DNA from: Clostridia bacterium
Lineage (GTDB): Bacteria > Bacillota > Clostridia > Oscillospirales > CAG-382
Reading direction: 5' to 3'
Assembly (NCBI GenBank): GCA_017537345.1
Contig: JAFYKY010000017.1
Coordinates: 124,001 to 188,000 of the forward strand
DNA length: 64,000 nt
The notes under the pieces were generated by a model. It made no database searches. It was not told the DNA's origin and worked only from the letters and a program-made list of their open reading frames with translations. The stretch's first letter is position 1; every line of letters starts with the position of its first letter. Shown here piece by piece: positions 15,367 through 24,195 of this stretch. A program made the translations under genes and the position numbers.

Positions 15367-16854
15367 ATGGTATTTTCAAGTCCGTTTTTTGTATACATTT
15401 TTCTGCCCCTCTTATTGCTTTTATACTACGTAGGTAAAAGCAGTACCTGGCGCAGAGGAATACTTTTGGTATTTTCCCTTTTCTTCTACGCTTGGGGCGA
15501 GCCGGTATATCTGTTCTTAATGCTGTTTTCGGCGCTTATAAACTATATATTCGGTCTTCTGGTCGGCGCGGGAAAAACTCCCGCCGCCCGCAAAGCCGCC
15601 GTTGCGGGGGGAGTAATATTAAACCTTGCAATGCTGGGCGTGTTCAAATACGCAGGCTTTGCTGTGGAATCGATCAACGCTGTTCTGGGCTTATCAATTC
15701 CCGTTCCCGCCATCGTTTTGCCTCTGGGTATAAGCTTTTATACCTTTCAGGCTATGACCTACGTTATAGACGTTTACCGCGAAAATTGCGCGCCCCAGAA
15801 ATCTTTTCCCAGACTGCTCCTGTTCATAACCTTCTTCCCTCAGCTGGTGGCAGGTCCTATCGTACGTTATACGGATATAGAGGACCAGCTTGAATACCGC
15901 CGCGTTTCCGCAAAGGAGATAAACGACGGTCTGTACAGATTCGCCATCGGTATGGGTAAAAAGGTCGTGTTTGCAAACACCTGCGCATTGGCGGCGGAAA
16001 ACCTTTTTGCATCCACCGCAGGTCCCACCGTTTTAAGCAGCTGGGCGGGAGTTTTGTTTTACGCTTTGCAGGTTTATTTCGATTTCTCCGGATATTCGGA
16101 TATGGCGATAGGACTGGGCCATATGTTTGGCTTTACCTTCCCCGAAAACTTTGACCACCCCTACATATCCAAAAACGTCACCGAATACTGGCGTCGTTGG
16201 CATATGACTTTGGGCGGCTGGTTCAGAGATTACCTTTTCTATCCCGTTATGCGTTCAAAGCTTGTTACCAAGCTTACAAGATCCCTTAAGAAATCGGGAC
16301 ACAAGACCGCGGCAAAGAATCTGCCCACCATTATCGCACTTACCGTAGTCTGGTTTTCCACCGGTCTTTGGCACGGCGCAAGCTGGAACTACGTGCTGTG
16401 GGGCGTTTATTACGGTGCTTGGCTTATTCTTGAAAAGTTTATTCTGGATAAAGCCTATAAACGTCTGCCGGATATGCTGTCCACAATCATTCAGCGTGTG
16501 TCCTTTGTGTTTATCACCTTGTTTGGCTACGCTATCTTTTATAACGAAAAGAATTTGTTTACAAAGCTCGGTCATTATTTCGGAATAGGCACAACGGGCT
16601 TTACCAACGTGTACTCCGAATCTATGATATACGAAAACGGTCTGCTTCTTATAGTTTCGCTCATAGCTTGTACGCCTATTGCCGCATTCATTATGGGCAA
16701 GATCCGCGCAAAGCTTAACGTGTCACTGGGCGAAGAAAAAGCGTATACTGTTGACCGTGTATTTAAAACCGTAGTTATTATCGCATTGTTTGCTCTCTGC
16801 ACCGTGCGTCTTGCAGGGGATTCTTATAACCCCTTCATCTACTTTAAATTTTAG
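15367..16854 (+). CDS. MBOAT-family membrane O-acyltransferase (AlgI/DltB-like)
   Basis: This 495-residue polytopic membrane protein carries the MBOAT signatures: VTEYWRRWHMTLGGWFRDYLFYP and the catalytic histidine H336 in TGLWHGASWNY. AlgI and DltB relatives move acyl groups across or within the membrane onto exopolysaccharide or teichoic acid. Here the gene sits between an acyl carrier protein and a DHHW protein, so it probably passes an ACP-borne acyl group to an extracytoplasmic acceptor. The start follows the ACP stop by nine bases. The acceptor is not identifiable, because no glycosyltransferase or teichoic acid gene is nearby. Confidence 0.88.
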   Translation: MVFSSPFFVYIFLPLLLLLYYVGKSSTWRRGILLVFSLFFYAWGEPVYLFLMLFSALINYIFGLLVGAGKTPAARKAAVAGGVILNLAMLGVFKYAGFAVESINAVLGLSIPVPAIVLPLGISFYTFQAMTYVIDVYRENCAPQKSFPRLLLFITFFPQLVAGPIVRYTDIEDQLEYRRVSAKEINDGLYRFAIGMGKKVVFANTCALAAENLFASTAGPTVLSSWAGVLFYALQVYFDFSGYSDMAIGLGHMFGFTFPENFDHPYISKNVTEYWRRWHMTLGGWFRDYLFYPVMRSKLVTKLTRSLKKSGHKTAAKNLPTIIALTVVWFSTGLWHGASWNYVLWGVYYGAWLILEKFILDKAYKRLPDMLSTIIQRVSFVFITLFGYAIFYNEKNLFTKLGHYFGIGTTGFTNVYSESMIYENGLLLIVSLIACTPIAAFIMGKIRAKLNVSLGEEKAYTVDRVFKTVVIIALFALCTVRLAGDSYNPFIYFKF

Positions 16855-16869
16855 AAGGGCGGTGGGAAA

Positions 16870-18468
16870 ATGAGAAATAATAAATTTATAGACGAATTGG
16901 TTTTATTTATTTTCGTAATCCTGCTGGGCTCTGTGGCAATACTCAATCTGTGCCAGACAGAGCGCCCCACCGTTTCGGAAATAGAAAACCGCAATCTTGC
17001 AACAATGCCCGATTTCACTTGGGATACATTCTTAAGCGGCAAATATTTTGCAGATATAGCCGATTTCGTTTCGGACACCTTTATCGGCAGAGAAACGCTG
17101 GTTTCTCTTTCCAAAAAAATGGATACCCTTAAATCTCTTTCCATAATTTACGAAAGAGAGGGAATGACGGTAATTATCGACCCGAACGCAGGTCAGGGAG
17201 AAAAAGAGGAAAGCGACGATTTCAGTTTGCCCGAATTTTCTCTGCCTCCCATTCCTCCCGAAGAATCCGACGTTTCCGATGAAAGTGATATTTCGGGTGA
17301 TGAACCCGTAATAATCCCCGTAAAGCTTTCCGCAGAAAGCGCCACCTTTACTGCGGGCGCAACCTATCTGCTTTCCGCAACTGTAGGCGAGGGATATGAA
17401 AATCTCGTATGGTCTGTTACAGGGGATTCCGGAATTTCTATCGTTGTTAATAACGATGGCTCCGTAACCGTTAAGGGCGATTCCGCAGGAAACGCAATCG
17501 TTACTGCCACCGTTAACAAGGACGGAGAAGCCTTCAGCGCCGAGTGTGTGATCACCGTAAACGCGGTAGTCATAGCGCCTACGGAACAGCCGGCGGAATT
17601 CCTGCCCAGCGGACTTATCATCTATAAGGGTGCGGCGTATTCACAGTCCTTCTTCTCCGCAACCTATGCGCCCAGATACGCGGCGATCTACGAACGGTAT
17701 GCCCAGATGTTCCCCGATACACGTATGAACGTGGTTATTGCGCCTTTGGCTACCATCACGATCACGGATCCCGAGGTAAGCTCAAAGATCTCCGATCAGG
17801 CGGCTATACTTGATAAAATGGAAGCGGAAATTGTCGGCGACGTTAACTTTGTAAACCTTAAAAACGTATATCTGGAGCACGCAGAGGAATATCTCTTCTT
17901 CAAGAGCGACCATCATTGGACCCACAGAGGCGCGTACTACGCATATTCGGAGTTTATAAAATCCGTTGGTATGACACCTACTCCTATCGAGGATTTTGAT
18001 GTGGAGATAATTACCGATAAATATATCGGTTCTATGTACGGCTATACAGGCGATGAGCGTGTAAAGAGCTTTTACGATACTATCGAAGCTTATATGCCCA
18101 ACAAAGAACTTACAATGACGATCTTCCGTAACGACGGTAAGTCTTCAACCCATAATTTCTGTATCAACACGGGAATTAAGGGATACACGGCATTTATCTC
18201 CGGCGACCATCCCTATATGGTTATCAACGTGCCGGAAAATCCTCAGGATAAGTCCATTCTGGTTATCAAGGATTCCTACGGCAACGCCTTCGTACCCTAT
18301 CTTACCGAGCATTACGGAAACATTATCGTCATCGACCCCCGCCACGTGGATATGAATATCTACGAGGAATTCAAGGATTACGGTCTTACCGATATAGTGT
18401 TTATGGTAAATACCTCCTCAGGTAATACCAAGCCTTGGTATAATTATCTGGTTAATCTTATTGACTGA
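16870..18468 (+). CDS. DHHW-family extracytoplasmic protein with inserted Ig-like domain
   Basis: This 532-residue protein has an N-terminal membrane anchor (residues 10-28) and the ERPTVSEIENRNLA segment typical of AlgJ/DHHW proteins. The DHHW motif is at 347-350 (KSDHHWTHRG) and the likely nucleophile S469 is in IKDSYGNAF, giving an SGNH-like active site. Residues of about 110-245 hold an acidic Pro/Ser/Asp linker (ESDVSDESDISGD) and a bacterial Ig-like domain placed between the anchor and the catalytic half. Partners of MBOAT proteins in this family carry out the final transfer of acyl groups to surface polymers. It closes the four-gene cassette. Confidence 0.82.
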   Translation: MRNNKFIDELVLFIFVILLGSVAILNLCQTERPTVSEIENRNLATMPDFTWDTFLSGKYFADIADFVSDTFIGRETLVSLSKKMDTLKSLSIIYEREGMTVIIDPNAGQGEKEESDDFSLPEFSLPPIPPEESDVSDESDISGDEPVIIPVKLSAESATFTAGATYLLSATVGEGYENLVWSVTGDSGISIVVNNDGSVTVKGDSAGNAIVTATVNKDGEAFSAECVITVNAVVIAPTEQPAEFLPSGLIIYKGAAYSQSFFSATYAPRYAAIYERYAQMFPDTRMNVVIAPLATITITDPEVSSKISDQAAILDKMEAEIVGDVNFVNLKNVYLEHAEEYLFFKSDHHWTHRGAYYAYSEFIKSVGMTPTPIEDFDVEIITDKYIGSMYGYTGDERVKSFYDTIEAYMPNKELTMTIFRNDGKSSTHNFCINTGIKGYTAFISGDHPYMVINVPENPQDKSILVIKDSYGNAFVPYLTEHYGNIIVIDPRHVDMNIYEEFKDYGLTDIVFMVNTSSGNTKPWYNYLVNLID

Positions 18469-18501
18469 TAAAAACGCAATACCGAAAATCGGAGGTTTCG
18501 T

Positions 18502-18894
18502 ATGAACAGCAGCGAACTTATCAACAAATGGCTTTCCACTTTCGGCGAAGAAGCCGATGAAGATGTTATCAAAGAACACGTGACAGCACCGTGCAATCAT
18601 CTTTGGCATTTGTTTACTTGGGGTGAGGTTCCTTGCCTTGAAGGCGACGAGGCAAGAGAGGCTTTTGATGAACTGCAATATACCGAAGCGATCAGATTTT
18701 GCAACGGAGTGTCTTGCAGTATTGATAATATCAGTATTGTTGGCAAGCTTTCTGCCAAGGCACTTGATGAAGACTTAACCCGTGATGTATATATTGTTGC
18801 TACGGATTTTTCGTGGACGTACGTTCGTACACATGAGCGTGATAAGTGGAGTGGATGCGGTCCATTCTTTTGTGCAATAGAATCCGATATTTGA
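18502..18894 (+). CDS. DUF4275-like small protein
   Basis: This 130-residue soluble protein has no signal or membrane segment. The blocks LWHLFTWGEVPCLEGDEAREAF and FSWTYVRTHERDKWSGCGPFF resemble what I remember of DUF4275 proteins, whose function is unknown. GGAGG lies eight bases before the ATG. It lies 33 bases after the acylation cassette and could be read through from it, although a link in function is not evident. Confidence 0.6.
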   Translation: MNSSELINKWLSTFGEEADEDVIKEHVTAPCNHLWHLFTWGEVPCLEGDEAREAFDELQYTEAIRFCNGVSCSIDNISIVGKLSAKALDEDLTRDVYIVATDFSWTYVRTHERDKWSGCGPFFCAIESDI

Positions 18895-18924
18895 TATTAT
18901 CGCAGTATATTGAACTAAATAATA

Positions 18925-18958
18925 AAAACAGCAGTCTGTGCAAGACTGCTGTTTTTTC
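18925..18958. terminator. Bidirectional terminator
   Basis: AAAACAGCAGTCT pairs with AGACTGCTGTTTT around GTGCA, with a T tract on the plus strand. It separates the DUF4275-like gene from the convergent lipoprotein gene. Confidence 0.85.
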
Positions 18959-18969
18959 GTGTATCAATA

Positions 18970-19488
18970 TTATTGGAATACGAACATCAAATGCATGGGG
19001 TGGAGGTAATATTCACCGTTTACGGAATAAACGATAAAGGTCGCTTCCTTGGGGTCTGTAGAGCCGCTGAAGCCCTCTATAACGTAAGAAACCGTAAGGG
19101 ACAGTATTTCATCAACCTCTCCGTCCGGCTCGAACGCGCCGGTGTAGGTGGCGTCTGCAGGGAAGTCCTCAAGGGCTTCCTTTTTCACCTCCGTAACCGA
19201 AACGGAAGTAAAGGCGCCGCAGGCATCCTTGTTATAATCCTTGGTGGATGCCAGAACGTCGGAAACAGAGGTAAGCAGGTCCGTATCGGAGATTATGGTG
19301 TAATACTCCTCAAGCTCCGCAATATATTTGTCCTCAAAAGCGCTTAAGTATTTTTCTGCGTCACCGCTTTTAACGGCATCCGCAAGGGTGTTTACAGGCT
19401 CGCCGTACCCGCCGCTCAAGGTAGAAGCGCAGGAGACCGCGGTAAACGCCAGAATAACTATAAGGGTTATTAAAGCCGTTTTTTTCAT
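18970..19488 (-). CDS. Putative lipoprotein of unknown function
   Basis: This 172-residue protein has a Lys-Lys N terminus, a hydrophobic stretch and the lipobox TAVSC, so it is probably anchored to the outer face of the membrane. The mature part alternates helical (TLADAVKSGDAEKYLSAFEDKY) and strand-rich (EATFIVYSVNGEYYLHPM) segments. That recalls small nuclear-transport-factor-2-like or DUF4878-type lipoproteins, but I cannot assign a family with confidence. Its ATG overlaps the ftsK stop (ATGA), so it is co-transcribed with the translocase gene. Confidence 0.7.
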   Translation of the reverse strand: MKKTALITLIVILAFTAVSCASTLSGGYGEPVNTLADAVKSGDAEKYLSAFEDKYIAELEEYYTIISDTDLLTSVSDVLASTKDYNKDACGAFTSVSVTEVKKEALEDFPADATYTGAFEPDGEVDEILSLTVSYVIEGFSGSTDPKEATFIVYSVNGEYYLHPMHLMFVFQ

Positions 19489-21917
19489 TCTTCATCGCCC
19501 GCCTTTGCATTAAGCTTCATTTCCGCAAATTCTTCGGGAGTAATAAGAATAGCGCGTTTTTTGGTGGTGGGATCAAATTCACCGATCACACCGCTTCTTT
19601 CCAGCTTATCAACTATTCTTGCCGCCTTTGCGTAGCCGAGAGAAAGTCTGCGCTGAAGCAGGGAAGTGGAGATGGTGCCGTATTCCAAAGCCACCTCAAT
19701 AGCCTTGAGCTTGATAGGATCGTCCTTATCGTCATCCTCGGCGCCGCCCTCTTCTTCAACGGCAACCTTCTTTTTCTTAACACCGCACATCTTCGCTTCC
19801 TGCTCGATCTTTTCCATAACGGATTCATCGTAGGAAACGTTGGCGGCGGATTTAATAAACTGCGTAACTGCGGTAACTTCCTTTTTACCGTCAACGAACG
19901 CGCCCTGAACTCGCAAGGGCTTTATGGCGCTTACGGGCGCGTAAAGCATATCGCCCTTACCAAGCAGACGCTCTGCGCCGCTTTGTCCCAATATAATATC
20001 GGAATCCACGCGGGAAACAACGGTAAATGCAATACGGGAGGGGATATTCGCCTTTATAAGACCTGTAATAACGTCGGTAGAGGGACGCTGTGTACCGATA
20101 ACCAGATGCATACCTGCGGCGCGGGCTTTTTGCGCCAGACGGCAGATAGAGGTCTCAACGTCATCGGGTGCGGTCATCATAAGGTCGGCAAGCTCGTCGA
20201 TAACGATGACCACGTCGGGCATATATTCTTTTTCGGGATCTCCCGCAATAGCTTCGTTATATTCTCGGGAATCTCTTGCGCTTACGTCCTGAATACGCTC
20301 AAAGCGTCTTTCCATTTCCATAACCGCCCAGTTAAGCGTACCTGCCGCCTTTTTGGGCTCGGTAACAACGGGAACCAGCAGGTGAGGCAGACCGTTGTAA
20401 TCGGAAAGCTCAAGCTTTTTGGGGTCGATAAGTATAAGCTTTACTTCTTCGGGACGCGCTTTATAAAGCAGAGAAATTATAAGTGAATTAAGACATACGG
20501 ATTTACCTTGTCCCGTTGCGCCCGCAATAAGCAGGTGAGGCATCTTTTTAATATCAAGGAACACGGGGTTTCCTGCAATATCCTTACCCAGACAGGTAAG
20601 CAGCTTGTCCGTGGAATCACGGAAAGTGGGTGTGGCAATAAGATCGTGGAGTCTTACAATAGACGATCTTCTGTTGGGTACTTCAACGCCGACCGCGCCC
20701 TTTCCGGGAATAGGCTCTACTCTTACGCTGGAAGCGGAAAGGTGCAATGCAATATCTTCGGAAAGGTTGATAATCTGTTTGACCTTTACGCCAATCTCGG
20801 GCTGTAATTCAAAACGGGTTACCGTAGGACCGCAGCTTGTGTTAACTATCTTTGCACGGGCGCCGAAGCTTTCAAGGGTTTCTATAAGCTTTTGTCCCGT
20901 AGCCCGTATATCCGCTTGGGTGAATCCGCCGTCGGTTTCGTTGCCCTCAATAAGCAAGGAAAGGGGCGGGAATACGTAAGGCGCTTCGGGAACTTCCACG
21001 TCTTCGGTTTCAAGAATGGGTTCTTCGTCTTCAAGGGTTTCAATATCTTCTGCTTCGGGCTCTGCTTGCGCTTCGGGAGCGGATTCGGGTTCGGACAGCT
21101 CTTCGGTTAACACTTCGGTTGTTTCTTCAGCAGCCGCTTCGGGTGCGGGAAGGGGAATATCTTGTTCTTTTGCCCTATCATCCCAAGGATCTTCGCGGTT
21201 GATCTCGTGTTTTTCCTCGGGCTCGGCTTTTGTTTCAAGATCGTCCATAACCGGAAGATCGAATTTCCGCTGACCGTTATCTTCAACAACGGGCGCAGGC
21301 TCTTTTACCGGCTTTGCCTTGATCTCTTTAACCTTGGGGGCTTTTTCCTTTCGCTCGGGCAAAGCGGCGGAATAATCAGCTTCTTTAAAGAATTTAATTA
21401 TGTTTCTTACAACAGCATCGGGAGTACTGCCGCAAAGAAGTATAAGCGAAACAACAAAGAATATTACCGCAAGCACCCACGTTGCAACGGTGCCGATAGC
21501 TTTTTCGGTAAGCAGGTCGGTAAACCAGTTGAATATAACGCCGGATTCGTATTTGGCAAGTCTTATAACCATAAGAAGCGTTAGTATGTTTACCGAATAT
21601 AATATGGATTTAAGCGGCAGGACGTTTTTCTCTCTGTCGCTTTTCCACATAAAAGAAAGGGCAAACATATATATGGGCAAAAAGTATTTTCCTTTTCCCA
21701 CCAGCCAATCAAGCGCGGAGTTGACCCACGCGCCTACGGCCTTCGTATCAAAAAAGAAGGTGAGGGTAATAAACAGCGCGGCGATGAATATTATATAAGG
21801 AGCAATATATACCGCCTTTTTTTGTTTTTCAACGCTTTTCGTTTGTTTATATGATTTATTCTGCTGAGGCTTCGTCGCCTTTTTTACGGGAGCGCTTTTT
21901 TTATTTTTTGTTGCCAT
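19485..21917 (-). CDS. DNA translocase FtsK/SpoIIIE
   Basis: This 810-residue double-stranded DNA pump clears the division septum or loads the forespore. About four N-terminal membrane segments (40-165) are followed by an acidic linker rich in Glu/Ala (200-315), the alpha/beta domain, the motor with Walker A GATGQGKS at 466-473 and Walker B VVIVIDEL at about 569-576, and a C-terminal winged-helix gamma domain (TISTSLLQRRLSLGYAKAARIVDKLE) that reads orienting sequences. The length is typical of Gram-positive SpoIIIE-type proteins. The downstream lipoprotein overlaps it by four bases. It is not possible to say from sequence whether the main role is vegetative or sporulation. Confidence 0.93.
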   Translation of the reverse strand: MATKNKKSAPVKKATKPQQNKSYKQTKSVEKQKKAVYIAPYIIFIAALFITLTFFFDTKAVGAWVNSALDWLVGKGKYFLPIYMFALSFMWKSDREKNVLPLKSILYSVNILTLLMVIRLAKYESGVIFNWFTDLLTEKAIGTVATWVLAVIFFVVSLILLCGSTPDAVVRNIIKFFKEADYSAALPERKEKAPKVKEIKAKPVKEPAPVVEDNGQRKFDLPVMDDLETKAEPEEKHEINREDPWDDRAKEQDIPLPAPEAAAEETTEVLTEELSEPESAPEAQAEPEAEDIETLEDEEPILETEDVEVPEAPYVFPPLSLLIEGNETDGGFTQADIRATGQKLIETLESFGARAKIVNTSCGPTVTRFELQPEIGVKVKQIINLSEDIALHLSASSVRVEPIPGKGAVGVEVPNRRSSIVRLHDLIATPTFRDSTDKLLTCLGKDIAGNPVFLDIKKMPHLLIAGATGQGKSVCLNSLIISLLYKARPEEVKLILIDPKKLELSDYNGLPHLLVPVVTEPKKAAGTLNWAVMEMERRFERIQDVSARDSREYNEAIAGDPEKEYMPDVVIVIDELADLMMTAPDDVETSICRLAQKARAAGMHLVIGTQRPSTDVITGLIKANIPSRIAFTVVSRVDSDIILGQSGAERLLGKGDMLYAPVSAIKPLRVQGAFVDGKKEVTAVTQFIKSAANVSYDESVMEKIEQEAKMCGVKKKKVAVEEEGGAEDDDKDDPIKLKAIEVALEYGTISTSLLQRRLSLGYAKAARIVDKLERSGVIGEFDPTTKKRAILITPEEFAEMKLNAKAGDEE

Positions 21918-21944
21918 TTTGTTTATAGTTCCTTAAAAAATATT

Positions 21945-22784
21945 TTATATAATAATGTCTGCCGCTATTGCAATAATTCCCACGGCGATGCAATAAAAGG
22001 AAAAATATGCAAAGCCTTTGTTCTTTGCGATGTATTGCAAAAGCTTTATGGCGGCAAATCCGCTTACAGCCGCAACGACCGCGCCGATAATAAACGGAAG
22101 CGCGTTTTCTGCGGGAATACCGTTTTTAAAGAAATCGGGCAGCTCCAGAACACTTGCGCCGAGTATGGCGGGTATGGACATAAGGAAAGAAAGCTTAACC
22201 GCATCTTTTCTGTTAAATCCGCCCAGCAGTGAACCGGTTATTGTAATTCCGCTTCTCGATATGCCGGGGAGCAGACCGAACACCTGCGCAACTCCGGGGT
22301 AAAAGGCTTTTACGGGATTTGCTTTTGCAACAGAAAATTTGTTGCTTGCAAGCTTATCGGAAATAAACAATACCAAACCGTTTATAATAAGCAACAATCC
22401 TATTGCCCAGCTTACGGAAGATACTGCCTCCAGCCAATCCTTAATAAGTATTGCGGGAATGAGAGGGAGTGTGGCAAAAACCAGCATTACACAAAGCTTT
22501 TCGCCGTAATCCAGCTTTTTTAAATTCAATTTTCTTTTGAACAATTTAAAGAGTAAAGAGAAAAAGCCTTTAATAACCAGCCATACGTCCTTACGGTAAA
22601 CGGTGCAGACCGCCGCAAGCGTTGCCAGGTGAAGCAACACGTTGAAGGCAAGATATTCGTTCCCCTCTGTATTGGCGGCACCGAAGAGATTTTGTGCTAA
22701 AGCAAGATGTCCGCTGGAAGAAATGGGAAGGAATTCCGCAATACCTTGTAACAGACCGTAAAGGATACCTTCAAAAACACTCAT
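21945..22784 (-). CDS. uppP: Undecaprenyl-diphosphatase
   Basis: UppP (BacA) dephosphorylates undecaprenyl diphosphate to recycle the peptidoglycan lipid carrier. The 279-residue product has the conserved motifs LQGIAEFLPISSSGHL near the N terminus and LPGISRSGITI in the second half, in a polytopic membrane fold. The start at 22784 gives the normal MSVFEGILYGLLQG N terminus. A longer frame would add 21 hydrophobic residues unlike the family. It lies just upstream of ftsK on the same strand, with 27 bases between the genes, and is divergent from the LCP-like gene. Confidence 0.93.
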   Translation of the reverse strand: MSVFEGILYGLLQGIAEFLPISSSGHLALAQNLFGAANTEGNEYLAFNVLLHLATLAAVCTVYRKDVWLVIKGFFSLLFKLFKRKLNLKKLDYGEKLCVMLVFATLPLIPAILIKDWLEAVSSVSWAIGLLLIINGLVLFISDKLASNKFSVAKANPVKAFYPGVAQVFGLLPGISRSGITITGSLLGGFNRKDAVKLSFLMSIPAILGASVLELPDFFKNGIPAENALPFIIGAVVAAVSGFAAIKLLQYIAKNKGFAYFSFYCIAVGIIAIAADIII

Positions 22785-22872
22785 TGTCAAATCCCCAAGT
22801 ATACATAATATTATATTTATTATAAGATATTTAATTATAAATGTCAATATTACCTTGAAAGTATAATTATAT

Positions 22873-22901
22873 TTGACAAAATAAAACTATTGTATTATAA
22901 T
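22873..22901 (+). promoter_or_regulatory. Promoter of the LCP-like gene
   Basis: A perfect consensus: TTGACA 22873-22878, 17 bases, TATAAT 22896-22901. Confidence 0.85.
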
Positions 22902-22924
22902 ATATTCGGAAAGGAGTGGAGATT

Positions 22925-23863
22925 TTGTCTACCGCTATCAGAAATTTCTTAATTGTATTTTTGCTGTTTTTGGTTATATTCGGGTTGGTGGCGTGGAAGG
23001 TCGCTGTGCCCTACATAAATGAATCTCTTTTGGGTGAAGTTGACAAAGGCGCAGATAATGAAAATTCACAGCTTGCAGAGGAATCGGAAAATTCAGGCGA
23101 TATTATCGAAACCGGAAAAAACAGAAAGCTTTCCGTTGCGTTTGTCGGTATGGCAAACAAAGAACACGTGGCAAGCATTTTCTTTGTACGTATAGACGAG
23201 GAAAAGGGAATATATCTCACATCCTCCATTCCCTATGATGCTCCTATTGCAAACGGCGGAAAAGCGGTGCCTCTTTATTCTTATTTGTATATGAGAACAC
23301 CCGAGGATATCCTGAACACCGTTCCGTATCTTGTCGGATACGATATAGATTATTACGCTGCGTTTGATTACAGCGGATTGTACGAGGTCGTTAAGGCGTT
23401 GGGAACTGTAACCGTATCTCTGCCCACTGCCATAAAGGTATATAATCCCGATTTTATGGATGAAATTCAGGATTATCTTGCAAAAGACGAACCCGTTCCC
23501 GATGCGTATTGTGAAACATACGGACCGGGCGATGCAAATATAAGCTGTGAAGTTCTGAATATGATATGGGAATATAATCCCGAAGGAGACGAAACGGATT
23601 ATACCATTAAAAACTGCCTTTACGAATCGGTATTTCTGGCAATAACCAAGAAAACTTCTCTTGCAACGAACTCTGAAAAATATCTGGAAATAATGAACAG
23701 CGCAATTTCCACCACTATGGGAACGGAAGCTTTTGAAGAATACGGTGATCTGATGTTTGCAAACGGTTATCTGTTCAAGGGTAACGGAAGCAAAAGAGTT
23801 TTGTATAACCAGACTTTTTCCAAAATGATCGTAAAGATCAGAGAAGCTATGGGAGAATATTAA
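22925..23863 (+). CDS. Divergent LytR-CpsA-Psr (LCP)-like membrane protein
   Basis: One N-terminal membrane helix (NFLIVFLLFLVIFGLVAWKV) is followed by an acidic linker and an extracytoplasmic domain. Its segment IDYYAAFDYSGLYEVVKALGTVTVSLP resembles the core of LCP proteins, which attach polymers to peptidoglycan. The arginines that bind the pyrophosphate in canonical LCP proteins are not obvious, so it may be a degenerate or regulatory member. A TTG start at 22925 was preferred to a GTG at 22916, because AAGGAG at 22911-22916 is then correctly spaced. It is monocistronic. Confidence 0.6.
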   Translation: MSTAIRNFLIVFLLFLVIFGLVAWKVAVPYINESLLGEVDKGADNENSQLAEESENSGDIIETGKNRKLSVAFVGMANKEHVASIFFVRIDEEKGIYLTSSIPYDAPIANGGKAVPLYSYLYMRTPEDILNTVPYLVGYDIDYYAAFDYSGLYEVVKALGTVTVSLPTAIKVYNPDFMDEIQDYLAKDEPVPDAYCETYGPGDANISCEVLNMIWEYNPEGDETDYTIKNCLYESVFLAITKKTSLATNSEKYLEIMNSAISTTMGTEAFEEYGDLMFANGYLFKGNGSKRVLYNQTFSKMIVKIREAMGEY

Positions 23864-23890
23864 AAATACTTTAATAAATATCAGAAATAC

Positions 23891-23919
23891 TTGAAAAACA
23901 CATTTTTCTGTGTTATTAT
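23891..23919 (+). promoter_or_regulatory. Promoter of the ferredoxin gene
   Basis: TTGAAA 23891-23896 and TATTAT 23914-23919, 17 bases apart. Confidence 0.7.
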
Positions 23920-23951
23920 AGATGTGTAAATTATAATTGGAGGTGTCCGAT

Positions 23952-24125
23952 ATGGCATATAAGGTAAACAAAGACGAATGCATCGGTTGCGGCGCTTGCG
24001 CAGAGCAGTGCCCCATGGCAGCAATCGTAATTGACGACGAGGGCAAGGCTGACATAAATGCAGATACCTGCGTTGATTGCGGCGCTTGTGCCGGTACATG
24101 TCCTGTACAGGCTATTGCCGAATAA
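23952..24125 (+). CDS. 2[4Fe-4S] ferredoxin
   Basis: This 57-residue clostridial-type ferredoxin has the two cluster-binding motifs CIGCGACAEQCP and CVDCGACAGTCP. It is a small soluble electron carrier. With hydrogenase maturation genes in the same window, hydrogenase and pyruvate:ferredoxin oxidoreductase are plausible partners, but that is inference. The start at 23952 is preceded by GGAGGTG; an in-frame ATG five codons earlier would overlap this site. It is a single-gene unit with its own promoter and hairpin. Confidence 0.95.
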   Translation: MAYKVNKDECIGCGACAEQCPMAAIVIDDEGKADINADTCVDCGACAGTCPVQAIAE

Positions 24126-24140
24126 TCTGTAACAGACGAG

Positions 24141-24172
24141 AGTGCGCCCTCATTCGGGGGCGCATTATTCTT
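24141..24172 (+). terminator. Terminator after ferredoxin
   Basis: TGCGCCC 24143-24149 pairs with GGGCGCA 24158-24164, followed by TTATTCTTC. The T tract is modest. Confidence 0.6.
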
Positions 24173-24195
24173 CGTATGGGAATCGGAGCAAAAAT

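Noticed and set aside
13392..15398. A 668-codon open frame antisense to the FkbH-like gene
   Set aside because: It mirrors the codon bias of the real gene on the other strand, has no family resemblance and runs across the ACP gene. The same explanation applies to long antisense frames at 3072-4103, 43249-44292, 35212-36276 and 58247-58882.
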